A program made the translations under genes and the position numbers. Under the pieces are notes generated by a model that was not told the DNA's origin, ran no database searches, and worked only from the letters and a program-made list of their open reading frames with translations. Shown piece by piece: positions 1-8,506 of a stretch of DNA of 64,000 nt (position 1 is its first letter; each line of letters begins with the position of its first letter). Source of the stretch: Pseudomonas asplenii (GTDB taxonomy: Bacteria; Pseudomonadota; Gammaproteobacteria; Pseudomonadales; Pseudomonadaceae); assembly GCF_900105475.1 (NCBI RefSeq), contig NZ_LT629777.1, positions 1,674,001 through 1,738,000 on the forward strand. The letters run 5' to 3'.

Positions 1-1
1 A

Positions 2-868
2 CGTACTCCCCATCTGCTTGCCATCCAATCCCATGTGGTTTTTGGCCATGCCGGCAACGGCGCGGCGGTTTTTCCCATGCAACGGGTCGGGGTGAATGTC
101 TGGCCGTTGAACACCGTTCAGTTCTCCAACCACACCCAATATGGCCAGTGGGCGGGAGAAGTGCTGTCCCCTCATCGGATCCCGGAACTGGTGGAAGGCA
201 TTGCCGCCATCGGCGAACTGGGCAACTGTGACGCGGTGCTGTCCGGCTATCTGGGCAGCGCGGCCCAGGGCCGGGCGATCCTCAGTGGCGTGGCGCGGAT
301 CAAGGCGGCCAATCCCAAGGCCCTGTACCTGTGCGACCCGGTGATGGGGCATCCGGAGAAGGGCTGCAGCGTGCCGGTGGAGGTCAGCGATTTCCTGCTG
401 CAGGAGGCCGTGGCACAGGCCGATATTCTCTGTCCCAACCAGTTGGAACTGGACAGTTTCTGTGGCCGTTCGCCGCAATCGCTGTTCGATTGCCTGGCGA
501 TGGCCCGCAGCCTGCTGACGCGTGGACCGAAGGTGGTGCTGGTCAAGCACCTGTCCTACCCGGGCAAGGCCGCTGACAGTTTCGAAATGCTCCTGGTGAC
601 TGCCGACGGCAGTTGGCACCTGCGCCGCCCGTTGCTGGCGTTTCCGCGTCAGCCGGTCGGGGTGGGCGATCTGACTTCCGGGTTGTTCCTGGCCCGCATG
701 CTGCTGGGCGACAGCCTGGTGGCGGCATTCGAGTTCACGGCGGCGGCGGTGCATGAAGTGCTGCTGGAAACCCAGGCCTGCGCCAGCTACGAGTTGGAAC
801 TGGTGCGGGCCCAGGATCGCATCGCCCATCCGCGGGTACGCTTCGAGGCGTTGCCGATCACGCTGTAG
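2..868 (+). CDS. pdxY: Pyridoxal kinase PdxY (5' end off window)
   Basis: Pyridoxal kinase phosphorylates pyridoxal to pyridoxal 5'-phosphate in the cytoplasmic vitamin B6 salvage pathway. The frame is open from base 2 ([19 protein letters not shown]), so only about two residues (M-K) are missing and the full protein would be near 290 aa, the usual PdxY length. An internal GTG at 35 is not the start, because the conserved N-terminal segment lies before it. Visible family features are the substrate-binding GHAGN and [12 protein letters not shown] segments, LCDPVMG, and the C-terminal GVGDLTSG anion-hole motif with its catalytic Asp. It converges with the thioesterase gene, which ends 3 bases away. 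Confidence 0.95.
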   Translation, partial: RTPHLLAIQSHVVFGHAGNGAAVFPMQRVGVNVWPLNTVQFSNHTQYGQWAGEVLSPHRIPELVEGIAAIGELGNCDAVLSGYLGSAAQGRAILSGVARIKAANPKALYLCDPVMGHPEKGCSVPVEVSDFLLQEAVAQADILCPNQLELDSFCGRSPQSLFDCLAMARSLLTRGPKVVLVKHLSYPGKAADSFEMLLVTADGSWHLRRPLLAFPRQPVGVGDLTSGLFLARMLLGDSLVAAFEFTAAAVHEVLLETQACASYELELVRAQDRIAHPRVRFEALPITL

Positions 869-870
869 GC

Positions 871-1356
871 TTACGGCGCGTCGGCCTTGATGTCCTGATA
901 GCGTTTTTCCAGCTCCTGACGGAGCTGCCGGCGCTGCTGCGCCTGGGCGTAGCGGCGCTTGCCCTCGCTGGTTTCCGGCTGCAGTGGCGGTACCGACGCC
1001 GGCTTGCGCTGGTCGTCGATCGCGACCATGGTGAAGAAGCAGCTGTTGGTGTGGCGCACCGAGCGCTCGCGGATGTTCTCCGTCACCACCTTGATACCGA
1101 CTTCCATCGAAGTATTGCCGGTGTAGTTGACCGAAGCGAGAAAGGTCACCAACTCGCCGACATGCACCGGTTCGCGAAAAATCACCTGGTCCACCGACAG
1201 GGTCACCACGTAGCGCCCGGCATAACGGGCGGCGCAGGCATAGGCCACTTCATCGAGGTACTTGAGCAGGGTGCCGCCGTGGACATTGCCAGAAAAGTTG
1301 GCCATATCCGGGGTCATCAAAACGGTCATCGACAGCTGGGCATTTCCGGGTTCCAT
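871..1356 (-). CDS. Acyl-CoA thioesterase, hotdog fold
   Basis: 161-aa single-domain hotdog thioesterase of the cytosolic acyl-CoA hydrolase (YciA/ACOT) type, expected to hydrolyse acyl-CoA to free acid and CoA. The segment NFSGNVHGGTLLKYLDEVAYACAARYAG holds the hotdog central helix with the conserved GG and the acidic active-site residue. The tail from about residue 125 is charged and rich in Q, R and E (QAQQRRQLRQELEKR) and probably helical. Start is the ATG at 1356. A second unrelated hotdog protein lies at 46593-46994. The exact substrate cannot be read from sequence. Confidence 0.88.
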   Translation of the reverse strand: MEPGNAQLSMTVLMTPDMANFSGNVHGGTLLKYLDEVAYACAARYAGRYVVTLSVDQVIFREPVHVGELVTFLASVNYTGNTSMEVGIKVVTENIRERSVRHTNSCFFTMVAIDDQRKPASVPPLQPETSEGKRRYAQAQQRRQLRQELEKRYQDIKADAP

Positions 1357-1631
1357 AGCACGCTCACGGTAGGGTAGGCAGGGACAGGTTCACGCACCTC
1401 TGCGGGCGCTTTGCGTATTTTCTCAAACACGCGATAACGGGACGCCAGGGACGGATGCATCGTCACGCAACCAGCGATCTGTTTCTACATATTGCATCGG
1501 CTTTTTGTCGGAAGTCCCGGTGTTAATCTGCAAAAAACCATGCCATAGAAAATTCTTACATCTGGAGCGGTGATCGCTGACGGCTCATTGGAGTCGTGGG
1601 CGCGTCCGCACGACACAAGGAGCGTCCCGCC

Positions 1632-3395
1632 ATGCATGCCATCAGTTTTATTCAGGACCTGGCCGTGATCATGCTGGTGGCGGGCGTAGTCACCATCCTG
1701 TTCCACCGCTTCAAGCAGCCGGTGGTCCTCGGCTACATCATTGCCGGGTTCATCATTGGCCCGCACACCCCGCCGTTCGGCCTGATCCACGACGAAGGCA
1801 CCATCAAGACCCTGGCCGAACTCGGGGTGATCTTCCTGATGTTCTGCCTTGGGTTGGAGTTCAGCCTGGGCAAGTTGTTCAAGGTCGGGGCGACGGCGTT
1901 CATCGCCGCGTTCCTGGAAATCGTGCTGATGATCTGGATCGGCTACGAGATCGGCCGCTGGTTTGACTGGAACACCATGGACTCGCTGTTCCTCGGCGCG
2001 ATCCTGGCGATTTCCTCGACCACCATCATCGTCAAGGCGCTCAATGACCTGAAGATGAAGAACCAGCGCTTCGCGCAGCTGATTTTCGGCGTGCTGATCG
2101 TCGAGGACATCCTCGGCATCGGCATCATCGCCTTGCTGTCGAGTATCGCCGTCAGCGGCACGGTGAGCTCCGGCGAAGTGTTCTCCACCGTCGGCAAGCT
2201 GTCGCTGTTCATGATCGTCGCTCTGGTCATCGGCATCTTGCTGGTGCCGCGCCTGCTGGCCTATGTCGCGCGCTTCGAAAGCAACGAGATGCTGCTGATC
2301 ACCGTGCTGGGGCTGTGCTTCGGTTTCTGCCTGCTGGTGGTGAAACTCGAATACAGCATGGTGCTGGGCGCGTTCCTGATTGGCGCGATCATGGCCGAGT
2401 CGCGGCAGTTGCTGAAGATCGAGCGGCTGATCGAGCCGGTTCGTGACCTGTTCAGTGCGATTTTCTTCGTGGCGATCGGGCTGATGCTCGATCCGGCGGT
2501 GCTGTTGGACTATGCCTGGCCCATCGCCGTGATCACCGTCGCGGTGGTGCTGGGCAAGATGCTGTCCTGCGGCCTGGGCGCGTTTATCGCCGGTAACGAT
2601 GGACGGACCTCACTGCGTGTTGGGATGGGGCTGTCACAGATTGGCGAGTTTTCCTTCATTATCGCCGCGCTGGGTATGACCCTGCAGGTCACCAGCCACT
2701 TCCTCTATCCGGTCGCCGTGGCGGTGTCGGTGATCACCACCTTGCTCACGCCGTACCTGATCCGCGCGGCCGACCCGCTGTCGCTGAAGCTCGCCGCTGT
2801 GGTGCCACGGCGCATCGGGCGGGTGCTCGGTCTGTATGGCGAATGGCTGCGCAGTATCCAGCCGCAAGGTGAGGGTGCCTTGCTGGCCTCGCTGATCCGC
2901 AAGATTCTGCTGCAGGTCGGGGTGAACCTGGCGCTGGTGGTGGCGATCTTCTTTGCCGGCGGCTTTTTTGCCCTGCCGATCGCCGCCTACCTGGAAGGCT
3001 GGGTCAGCGAGCCGAGTTGGCACAAGGCGTTGATCTGGGGTGGTGCGCTGCTGCTGTCGCTGCCTTTCCTGATTGCCGCTTATCGCAAGCTCAAGGCGCT
3101 GTCGATGCTGCTGGCGGAGATGGGGGTGAAGGCGGATATGGCCGGGCGGCATACCCAGCGCGTGCGGCGGGTGATCGCCGAGGTCATTCCGATCCTGTCG
3201 CTGCTGGTGATCTTCCTGCTGCTGTCGGCGCTGTCGGCGAGCATTCTGCCTACCAACGAGTTGCTGGTGCTGATCGCGGTGGTCGCGGCGGCGGTAGCGG
3301 CGCTGCTCTGGCGCTGGTTCATCCGGGTGCATACGCGGATGCAGGTGGCCTTGCTGGAGACGCTGGAAAACAACAAGGACTCGGCGGGGCACTGA
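1632..3395 (+). CDS. CPA2-family cation:proton antiporter (Kef-type)
   Basis: Inner-membrane monovalent cation/proton antiporter of the CPA2/KefB class. The start is ATG 1632, preceded by AAGGAG (1617-1622) nine bases upstream; the frame extends further 5' but without a site. This gives 587 aa. Residues 1-385 form the Na/H exchanger domain with many hydrophobic helices (FIQDLAVIMLVAGVV, GVIFLMFCLGLEFSLG, ISSTTIIVKAL, GLSQIGEFSFIIAALGM). The C-terminal 200 residues contain four more hydrophobic stretches and no TrkA-N (KTN) nucleotide-binding fold, so gating cannot follow the classic KefB/KefC scheme. The 275-bp gap before it holds no gene I can see. Confidence 0.9.
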   Translation: MHAISFIQDLAVIMLVAGVVTILFHRFKQPVVLGYIIAGFIIGPHTPPFGLIHDEGTIKTLAELGVIFLMFCLGLEFSLGKLFKVGATAFIAAFLEIVLMIWIGYEIGRWFDWNTMDSLFLGAILAISSTTIIVKALNDLKMKNQRFAQLIFGVLIVEDILGIGIIALLSSIAVSGTVSSGEVFSTVGKLSLFMIVALVIGILLVPRLLAYVARFESNEMLLITVLGLCFGFCLLVVKLEYSMVLGAFLIGAIMAESRQLLKIERLIEPVRDLFSAIFFVAIGLMLDPAVLLDYAWPIAVITVAVVLGKMLSCGLGAFIAGNDGRTSLRVGMGLSQIGEFSFIIAALGMTLQVTSHFLYPVAVAVSVITTLLTPYLIRAADPLSLKLAAVVPRRIGRVLGLYGEWLRSIQPQGEGALLASLIRKILLQVGVNLALVVAIFFAGGFFALPIAAYLEGWVSEPSWHKALIWGGALLLSLPFLIAAYRKLKALSMLLAEMGVKADMAGRHTQRVRRVIAEVIPILSLLVIFLLLSALSASILPTNELLVLIAVVAAAVAALLWRWFIRVHTRMQVALLETLENNKDSAGH

Positions 3396-3477
3396 TGTAG
3401 GGTTGACGTATTTGCTCAAACATCCCGACCGCGCACTGGCTTGCGCAGGGTTGTGTAACGTCTCTATAGTCCATCCT

Positions 3478-3667
3478 GTCATTGCCAATTCAATGACTGG
3501 ACGTCGCGGTCCATTTACGGAACCTCACAATCGCCATCGTATTGATGGTGATTTGCTGCCTAGCACCTGCGTTATGGCGGCTGTGTGAGGGACACCCTCG
3601 GGTGTGCCGGTTGTTCCGTTTCCGGTCCGCGAACCCTTGCACAGCTGCCACCCCACCAGCATCGCGG
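3478..3667 (+). ncRNA. Structured leader element, copy 1
   Basis: A series of hairpins precedes the small gene at 3704. P1: GTCATTG (3478-3484) with CAATGAC (3491-3497), loop CCAATT. P2: 3528-3538 with 3544-3555, one bulge and one wobble. P3: ACACCC (3592-3597) with GGGTGT (3600-3605). P4: CCGG with CCGG (3608-3624). P5: CCGCGA (3627-3632) with TCGCGG (3662-3667), loop containing CAGCTGCCACCC. The same order, with compensatory base changes, occurs at 37018-37209. The region is also open in frame with the gene (peptide RLCEGHPRV, then RSANPCTAAT), so a translated leader is the main alternative. I cannot match it to a named RNA family. Confidence 0.6.
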
Positions 3668-3703
3668 CTGACGGTGGTAGTTCCTTATGAAACGGAGCTA
3701 TTC

Positions 3704-4213
3704 ATGACGAACTTCATTGCATTTCAGTCTAACACCACCGAAACCCCGGTCCTGTTCTTCAATCCCGATGCCGCTTTGCAGGACTTGTGTGCATTCGCTA
3801 GCCGCCGGCTGCGCGGCGCCCGCGATCTTTCGCAAACCCTGACCTGTGCCACGATCAACAATCTGGATGAACAGGACTTCCGGCATGTGCTGGAGGTGAT
3901 CTACGCGTTGCTCGATGATGGTTGCGATGTATTGAGTGTTGTCGAGCAACGTGTGATGAGAGAGGTGGGGCAGATTCAATGTAAGCGCTCCATAAACCCC
4001 ACTTGGCTAAAGATAGGTAAAGCGCTTAGCTGTGAAGTCGAGGTTCGCAGTTCCACGGCAGCAAGGCTTCGTAATCCTCAACCGAAGTCGCCGTTGGCAG
4101 GCGTTCCAGTGCGTGGCGCAGCCACGCATAAGGCTCTTGGCCGTTGGCTTTGGCAGTCTCGACCAAGCTGTAAAGTTGAGCACTGGCCGTCGCGCCCTTG
4201 GGCGTGTCGCTAA
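3704..4213 (+). CDS. Small Pseudomonas protein; stop codon disrupted by IS66
   Basis: The native gene runs from ATG 3704 for 92 codons ([35 protein letters not shown], ending REVGQIQ). The IS66-family element sits right after the first base of its TAA stop: removing the element and one target copy restores CAA TAA. As the DNA stands, the frame continues 77 residues into the transposon and stops at 4213 (169 aa). The native part resembles the many short helical Pseudomonas proteins of the DUF3077/DUF6124 kind in size and composition, but I cannot assign a family firmly. A structured leader lies upstream (3478-3667). Whether the extended product is stable is unknown. Confidence 0.6.
   Translation: MTNFIAFQSNTTETPVLFFNPDAALQDLCAFASRRLRGARDLSQTLTCATINNLDEQDFRHVLEVIYALLDDGCDVLSVVEQRVMREVGQIQCKRSINPTWLKIGKALSCEVEVRSSTAARLRNPQPKSPLAGVPVRGAATHKALGRWLWQSRPSCKVEHWPSRPWACR
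3973..3980. repeat. Target-site duplication of IS66 element, left copy
   Basis: GATTCAAT at 3973-3980 is repeated exactly at 6000-6007, directly outside the two ends of the element. Eight base pairs is the usual IS66-family duplication length. The intact pair indicates a simple, fairly recent insertion. Confidence 0.95.
3981..4002 (+). repeat. IS66 left terminal inverted repeat
   Basis: 22 bases beginning GTAAGCGCTCCATAAACC, exactly complementary to 5978-5999. Confidence 0.95.
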
Positions 4214-5537
4214 ACAGCCAGTTCTTTCTTCCGATCACGAAGGGGCGGATCGCGCGTTCTGCCGCGTTGTTGTCCATCGGCAAATACCCTTCCTCGACGT
4301 ATCGCTCCAGCTTGCTCCAGTTACTTGCGAGGTAACTGATGGCTTTGCCCAAGGCATTCTGAGCGGTGACCTGGGGCTGCGTCTTTTCGATCCAGCTTTT
4401 CAACTGAGCCAGTATCGGCAGGCTATGTTCGTGACGGCCGATTTTACGATCAGCGTCGCTACTGGCCTTCAAGTCGCGTTCGATCCCATACAGCTTGTTG
4501 ATCAGATTCAGCGCGATATCCGCACGTCCCGTTTTACCTTTGGGCTGCACTTTCTGTGCTTCAACAAACTTGCGTCGCGCATGCGCCCAGCAGCCTAGAC
4601 GCTCAACTCCGTCCTGCGCGCCCAAGGCATTGTAACCGGCGTAGTCATCGGTCATCACGTAACCGCGATAACCTTCGAGCAGGCGCGTTGGCACCTCCTG
4701 CGCACGGCTGGTGGAGTAGTCAAAAAGGATGACCGGCCTATCCGGTGGGCCGCCGGTTTGCACCCACATCCAGGATTGGCTGCTCGGTTCTCGATCTGGT
4801 TCTTTCAGCACTTGCACGCGCGTTTCGTCGCAGTGGATGACGCGGCTTTCCAGTAGCCGGTCGCGCATCAAATTCAGCAGCGGCTGAAAGTGTTCGCCGC
4901 ACTGGATCACCCAGCGAGCCAAAGTCTGGCGCGGGATATCAATACCGTAGCGACCCAACACTTTTTCAAATCGATGAAGCGGTAAACCGTCAACGTATTT
5001 GGTAGTCAGCAACATCGCCAAAACGCTGGGGCTGGCCATGCTTTTTTCAATCAGTTGAGCAGGCTTGTCCGCAGTGACTGGGGCGGCTTCGCATTCACGG
5101 CAACCGTAGATCTTGCGCACATGCTTGATCACGCGGATCTGCATTGGCACGATCTCAAGCTGCTCGCTGATTTCCTCACCAATGCTGTGTTTACGGCAAC
5201 CGCAGGCGCAGGTCAGTTCGTGCTCGGGCAGTTCGTGGATGACTTCGATGCGCGGCAGATCGGCAGGCAGCGGCTTGCGCTTGCCACGGCGCTTGGCGGG
5301 GGCGACAACCTCTTCTTCAGCGTTTTCGTCGATAGCTTCGACGACGCTTTCGGCTTCGTTGAAGAGCGCCAACTGCGGTGTGGCCGGATCGGCTGTTTGC
5401 TCGGACTTGCGTCCGAACAAGCGCTGGCGCAGCAATGCGTTCTCTTCTTCTAGAAAACCGACCCGCGACTGCATCTTCGCAAGCATTTGCTTGAGCAGTT
5501 GGAGATCGTCGGGAAGGTTGTCGGGCATGGATTTCAT
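4026..5537 (-). CDS. tnpC: IS66 family transposase TnpC
   Basis: 503-aa DDE transposase of the IS66 element. Domains in order: N-terminal helical, leucine-rich segment (about residues 1-60), basic linker [10 protein letters not shown], zinc-finger segment CACGCRKH (about residues 110-120) with a later CRECEA, then the catalytic domain. The DDE residues fit D in [12 protein letters not shown] in [11 protein letters not shown] and E in [20 protein letters not shown]. The C-terminal IS66_C part covers the last 40 residues. No frameshift is visible. Start is ATG 5537, 18 bases after the tnpB stop, so translation is probably coupled to tnpB. Confidence 0.96.
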   Translation of the reverse strand: MKSMPDNLPDDLQLLKQMLAKMQSRVGFLEEENALLRQRLFGRKSEQTADPATPQLALFNEAESVVEAIDENAEEEVVAPAKRRGKRKPLPADLPRIEVIHELPEHELTCACGCRKHSIGEEISEQLEIVPMQIRVIKHVRKIYGCRECEAAPVTADKPAQLIEKSMASPSVLAMLLTTKYVDGLPLHRFEKVLGRYGIDIPRQTLARWVIQCGEHFQPLLNLMRDRLLESRVIHCDETRVQVLKEPDREPSSQSWMWVQTGGPPDRPVILFDYSTSRAQEVPTRLLEGYRGYVMTDDYAGYNALGAQDGVERLGCWAHARRKFVEAQKVQPKGKTGRADIALNLINKLYGIERDLKASSDADRKIGRHEHSLPILAQLKSWIEKTQPQVTAQNALGKAISYLASNWSKLERYVEEGYLPMDNNAAERAIRPFVIGRKNWLFSDTPKGATASAQLYSLVETAKANGQEPYAWLRHALERLPTATSVEDYEALLPWNCEPRLHS

Positions 5538-5555
5538 GCCCTGGATTATACCGAA

Positions 5556-5915
5556 TCAGGCCACGAATCGCGGCGTCAAAACCTGATGGGGACGGTTACG
5601 CCAGAGGTCAAAACCGTCGAGCAGCCAGTTCAGTTCCTGGACGGTGAGGACAATCGCCTCGTCGGTGGCATCGGGCGATGTTTTGAATCGCTCTGATTCC
5701 AGGCGTTTGAGCCAAAGGCAGAAGCCGTTGCGCTCCCAGTACAAGATTTTCACTCGGTTGCGCGGCTTGTTGAGGAAAACGAAAAGTACCGGGTCGAACA
5801 CGGCAACCTTGATATCCAGTTCGACCAGCGCAGCCAGTCCGTCGATGGATTTTCGAAAGTCTACAGGTTTGGGGTAGAGGTACACTTTTTCGACTTTGGC
5901 GTCGGGTCGCATCAT
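5556..5915 (-). CDS. tnpB: IS66 accessory protein TnpB
   Basis: 119-aa IS66 Orf2 protein, required with TnpC for transposition in this family; its molecular role is not well defined. The hallmark core is present: VYLYPKPVDFRKSIDGLAALVE, VFLNKPRNRVKILYWERNGFCLWLKRLESERF. Length matches the usual 115-120 aa. Alternative start ATG 5912 is one codon downstream. It is the first gene of the element and lies just inside the right terminal repeat. Confidence 0.95.
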   Translation of the reverse strand: MMRPDAKVEKVYLYPKPVDFRKSIDGLAALVELDIKVAVFDPVLFVFLNKPRNRVKILYWERNGFCLWLKRLESERFKTSPDATDEAIVLTVQELNWLLDGFDLWRNRPHQVLTPRFVA

Positions 5916-5977
5916 GGCGCACGGGCTCCTGAGAGTATCGGGAGCCCAGCATCCCGCGTTAGCTTAGTGCTTTGAAT

Positions 5978-5999
5978 GTGGGGTTTATGGAGCGCTTAC
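5978..5999 (-). repeat. IS66 right terminal inverted repeat
   Basis: 22 bases ending GGAGCGCTTAC, perfect complement of 3981-4002. The second target-site copy GATTCAAT follows at 6000-6007 and restores the interrupted TAA stop of the small gene. Confidence 0.95.
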
Positions 6000-6164
6000 G
6001 ATTCAATAATCTGACCGCGTTATCGTTTACAGGGAGGCTTGTTTCTATAGTTTCACTGCGTGTGAGGGCAGGTGTACGATAGGGAGCTTCAAGAATCGGC
6101 GCTCGGCCTTTAATATCTTGCGAGGGATGTAACGATAGCGCGGGAACCCAGTTTTTTGAGGTTT

Positions 6165-7532
6165 TTATTTGATGCGAAACTGGATTTCCGAGTCTATAGG
6201 GTCGTATAAAAAAGATTTAAGTTTTTCAGAGAATTCGGTTATTTCATTAACGTAAGCGTTACATAGATACTCAAATATTTGACTTTCTGACATGAGTTTT
6301 TTGCCAGTTAACTTACTAAACATATCTTTGTTATCTCGAAACTTTATTCCATTTGAAATTTTTACCAAATCTTCCGAGCCTGCCAGGTAATCCTCATAAA
6401 TTTTCTTTTCCACGCTATTAAAGGGAATGCAGTGGACGTTTTTGTAGTTGATGACATGTTTTTGGTCAGCCTGATCTCCATCCAATATAGATATTACGTT
6501 GTCTTCGGTTGTTAGGAATCGTTCGGCAGCGTTCCGCTTCATTAGATTTACAACGTTGTGTGCGCCACCTATGTAAATTATTTTGAAGCGATAGAAAATT
6601 TTTGAGCAAAATTTGTTGATAATAAACTCTAGAAAACGTTGTAGTACTTCATCCTCAGTCAGGATGTACTTGTCCCACCCTTCAAACCCAAACAGCAAGC
6701 TTTTTATGAAGTTATAGGAAACAGTGGCCGGGCTCAGAATACCATCTGTTTCTTCTAAGTGAAACAGCTCTCCGTATTCTAAGGTTTTCATAAGCGGAAG
6801 AGAGTGGGTAGTGAAAAATATGTTAACACTATATTTTTGGCAAAATACTCTTAATTTTTCGGCTAGCTTTGTTTGGGCGGCGGCATCCAGAGATATATCT
6901 ATTTCGTCAATAATTATTAACTTGGATCCGCCTTTGATTTTTCGATATAAGCTAATTAGGAAAAATTCACCTGAGCTTAGATGGTCTTCTCGGATATATT
7001 TGCTATCCTCAAGTAAAACGCAGTAGTAATAGGTTTTCTTTATTTTTATTTCAACTAATTTATCGAATCTTGATGTTGAGTATATGCCGTTTAGCATATT
7101 TATGAGCTCTTCAGGGTGCTCATAAATTTCTAGAACAATTGAACGTCGAATTTCTAAATCGGCGGAAACGATGCTTTGGAAAAAGTTAAATCTTTGCCCG
7201 TAAGGCATTGGCAGCTCAGCGTCAACGCTAGTTTTTATTTTTTCTGGGATTATATCCTTAGAATTAAGCGTCCTAAGGTCAGGGTCATAATGGAAGCTGT
7301 ATTTATTCTCATCTGTGATATAAGTTAGCTTGCTATTTTCACCGAAAATACTAGTGGGTGAGGTTTGCGCAAAAGTGTCTGCAAATCGCAAATTTTGCAT
7401 CGCCTTAACTAATGTAGTTTTACCTACACCGTTCCTTCCTACCACACAGGTTAGCTTACACAAACTGAGATCAAAATCTACAACCATACTTCGCACATGT
7501 TGGATGTTCGAAATTTGTATAGTTAATTTCAT
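6165..7532 (-). CDS. Retron-associated ATPase with C-terminal TOPRIM-like domain
   Basis: 455-aa protein with an ABC/SMC-type ATPase: Walker A GRNGVGKTT (about 32-40), signature LSSGE (185-189), Walker B KLIIIDE (204-210), D-loop region SLDAAAQ and switch His in FFTTHS (243). The C-terminal part has Glu in LTEDEVLQRFLE (about 293) and DGD at 351-353 (ISILDGDQ), the E...DxD pattern of OLD-like TOPRIM nucleases. It starts two bases after the reverse transcriptase stop, so the two are co-transcribed. Known retrons pair an RT and RNA with a toxic effector; ATPase-TOPRIM effectors occur in one described class (type I). Codon use is strikingly AT-rich compared with flanking genes, indicating transfer. 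Confidence 0.85.
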   Translation of the reverse strand: MKLTIQISNIQHVRSMVVDFDLSLCKLTCVVGRNGVGKTTLVKAMQNLRFADTFAQTSPTSIFGENSKLTYITDENKYSFHYDPDLRTLNSKDIIPEKIKTSVDAELPMPYGQRFNFFQSIVSADLEIRRSIVLEIYEHPEELINMLNGIYSTSRFDKLVEIKIKKTYYYCVLLEDSKYIREDHLSSGEFFLISLYRKIKGGSKLIIIDEIDISLDAAAQTKLAEKLRVFCQKYSVNIFFTTHSLPLMKTLEYGELFHLEETDGILSPATVSYNFIKSLLFGFEGWDKYILTEDEVLQRFLEFIINKFCSKIFYRFKIIYIGGAHNVVNLMKRNAAERFLTTEDNVISILDGDQADQKHVINYKNVHCIPFNSVEKKIYEDYLAGSEDLVKISNGIKFRDNKDMFSKLTGKKLMSESQIFEYLCNAYVNEITEFSEKLKSFLYDPIDSEIQFRIK

Positions 7533-7534
7533 GG

Positions 7535-8506
7535 CTATTTCACCGTGCCGCGAATGAATGCATCAACGACTACGGAGCCATATTTTTTTCTGAGTTTATT
7601 TAAATAATTAGGGTCGGTTGTATTTACATAATTTAGATATCCGGATATTTGTAGTAGACCGATACTGTTTTCGCCTTTTAATTTTGAGCTTTCTGAGGCG
7701 AGTCGATCTTTAAACTTTTCTTTATCACTGGCGTAGAAATGAAGTAAAACTTCAATTGTGTTTTTTAGTTTGGAGTCGATAGTTACCGTGCCATTAGGTA
7801 AAATAACCATTCCTAAGATTTTTATTTTATTGCCGACGGACGAGAATTTTGTTTTGCTGGGGTTTAGATTGAGTTTTCCGCCAAAGCATTCTCTCAGTAT
7901 TTCCGAAACTTTCGCTTCAATTCCATAAAGCCTAGTGTTACCACCGCTAGATAGAATTATGTCATCTGAGTACCTAGTGTAGATTAGGTCTTCTGAAGCG
8001 CAGTAGTCTTCTAGTACGCTATCAAATTTTTGAAGGCAAGCGTTACTGATTATAGGTGATGTTGAAAAACCAATAGGTAATTTATCTTCCACCGTAGATA
8101 GTTCTAAGATTCTGTCTAGGTGTTTATCTAAATTGGAAATTGGTATATGTTCTAAGTTGCTATGTATAGTGTTGCGGACTAGTTCTTTATCGATGCTGTT
8201 GAAGAAATTTTTTAGATCGGTTTGAAAGAAATGCTTATTATTGGCATGTTTTTTTACTGCGCTTACGACGTTTACGCCTTTTCTATAGGAGTAAACAACG
8301 TCTTTATTTATTTTTAGAAAGTCAAAAACAAATAGATTCAAAAACTTATGGTAAGCCTTCAGTTTTTCATCCGGCCTATATATTTTCATGCCCTTTAGGG
8401 TGGTGATTTTATAGTGAGGCTCTATATTTCCAGTCAAAAAATCTTGAAAGTTATGTTTTCCATGATACATGGCTTCAAATATTGAGCCTAACTCTTTTTT
8501 TACCAT
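7535..8506 (-). CDS. Retron-type reverse transcriptase
   Basis: 323-aa reverse transcriptase. Motifs in order: YSYRKGVNVVSAVKKH (73-86), motif A FFQTDLKNFFNSID (93-106, Asp97), LPIGFSTSPIISN (143-155), motif C YTRYSDDIIL (176-185; YSDD in place of the commoner YADD), motif D LNLNPSKTKF (212-221), then ILGMVI (230-235). The length and lack of maturase or endonuclease domains fit retron RTs rather than group II introns. A retron RT would copy part of an upstream RNA into msDNA. The usual retron VTG motif is not literal here (ILGMVI occupies its place), so another defence-type RT is possible. SD AGGGG (8513-8517) precedes ATG 8506. AT-rich. Confidence 0.88.
   Translation of the reverse strand: MVKKELGSIFEAMYHGKHNFQDFLTGNIEPHYKITTLKGMKIYRPDEKLKAYHKFLNLFVFDFLKINKDVVYSYRKGVNVVSAVKKHANNKHFFQTDLKNFFNSIDKELVRNTIHSNLEHIPISNLDKHLDRILELSTVEDKLPIGFSTSPIISNACLQKFDSVLEDYCASEDLIYTRYSDDIILSSGGNTRLYGIEAKVSEILRECFGGKLNLNPSKTKFSSVGNKIKILGMVILPNGTVTIDSKLKNTIEVLLHFYASDKEKFKDRLASESSKLKGENSIGLLQISGYLNYVNTTDPNYLNKLRKKYGSVVVDAFIRGTVK

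Larger units (their letters stand above)
3981..5999. mobile_element. IS66-family insertion sequence, 2019 bp, tnpB-tnpC type
   Basis: The ends are 22-bp inverted repeats: 3981-4002 (starting GTAAGCGCTCC) and its perfect reverse complement 5978-5999. They are flanked by the 8-bp duplication GATTCAAT. Inside, on the minus strand, are tnpB (5556-5915) and tnpC (4026-5537). Only about 60 bases separate tnpB from the right end, so there is no room for the tnpA found in canonical three-gene IS66 elements; tnpA-less IS66 relatives are known. Both genes and both ends appear intact, so the copy may be mobile. Confidence 0.95.

Noticed and set aside
6008..6164. CRISPR or attachment-site repeats next to the retron
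   Set aside because: No repeated units or matching copy on the other side of the retron were found.
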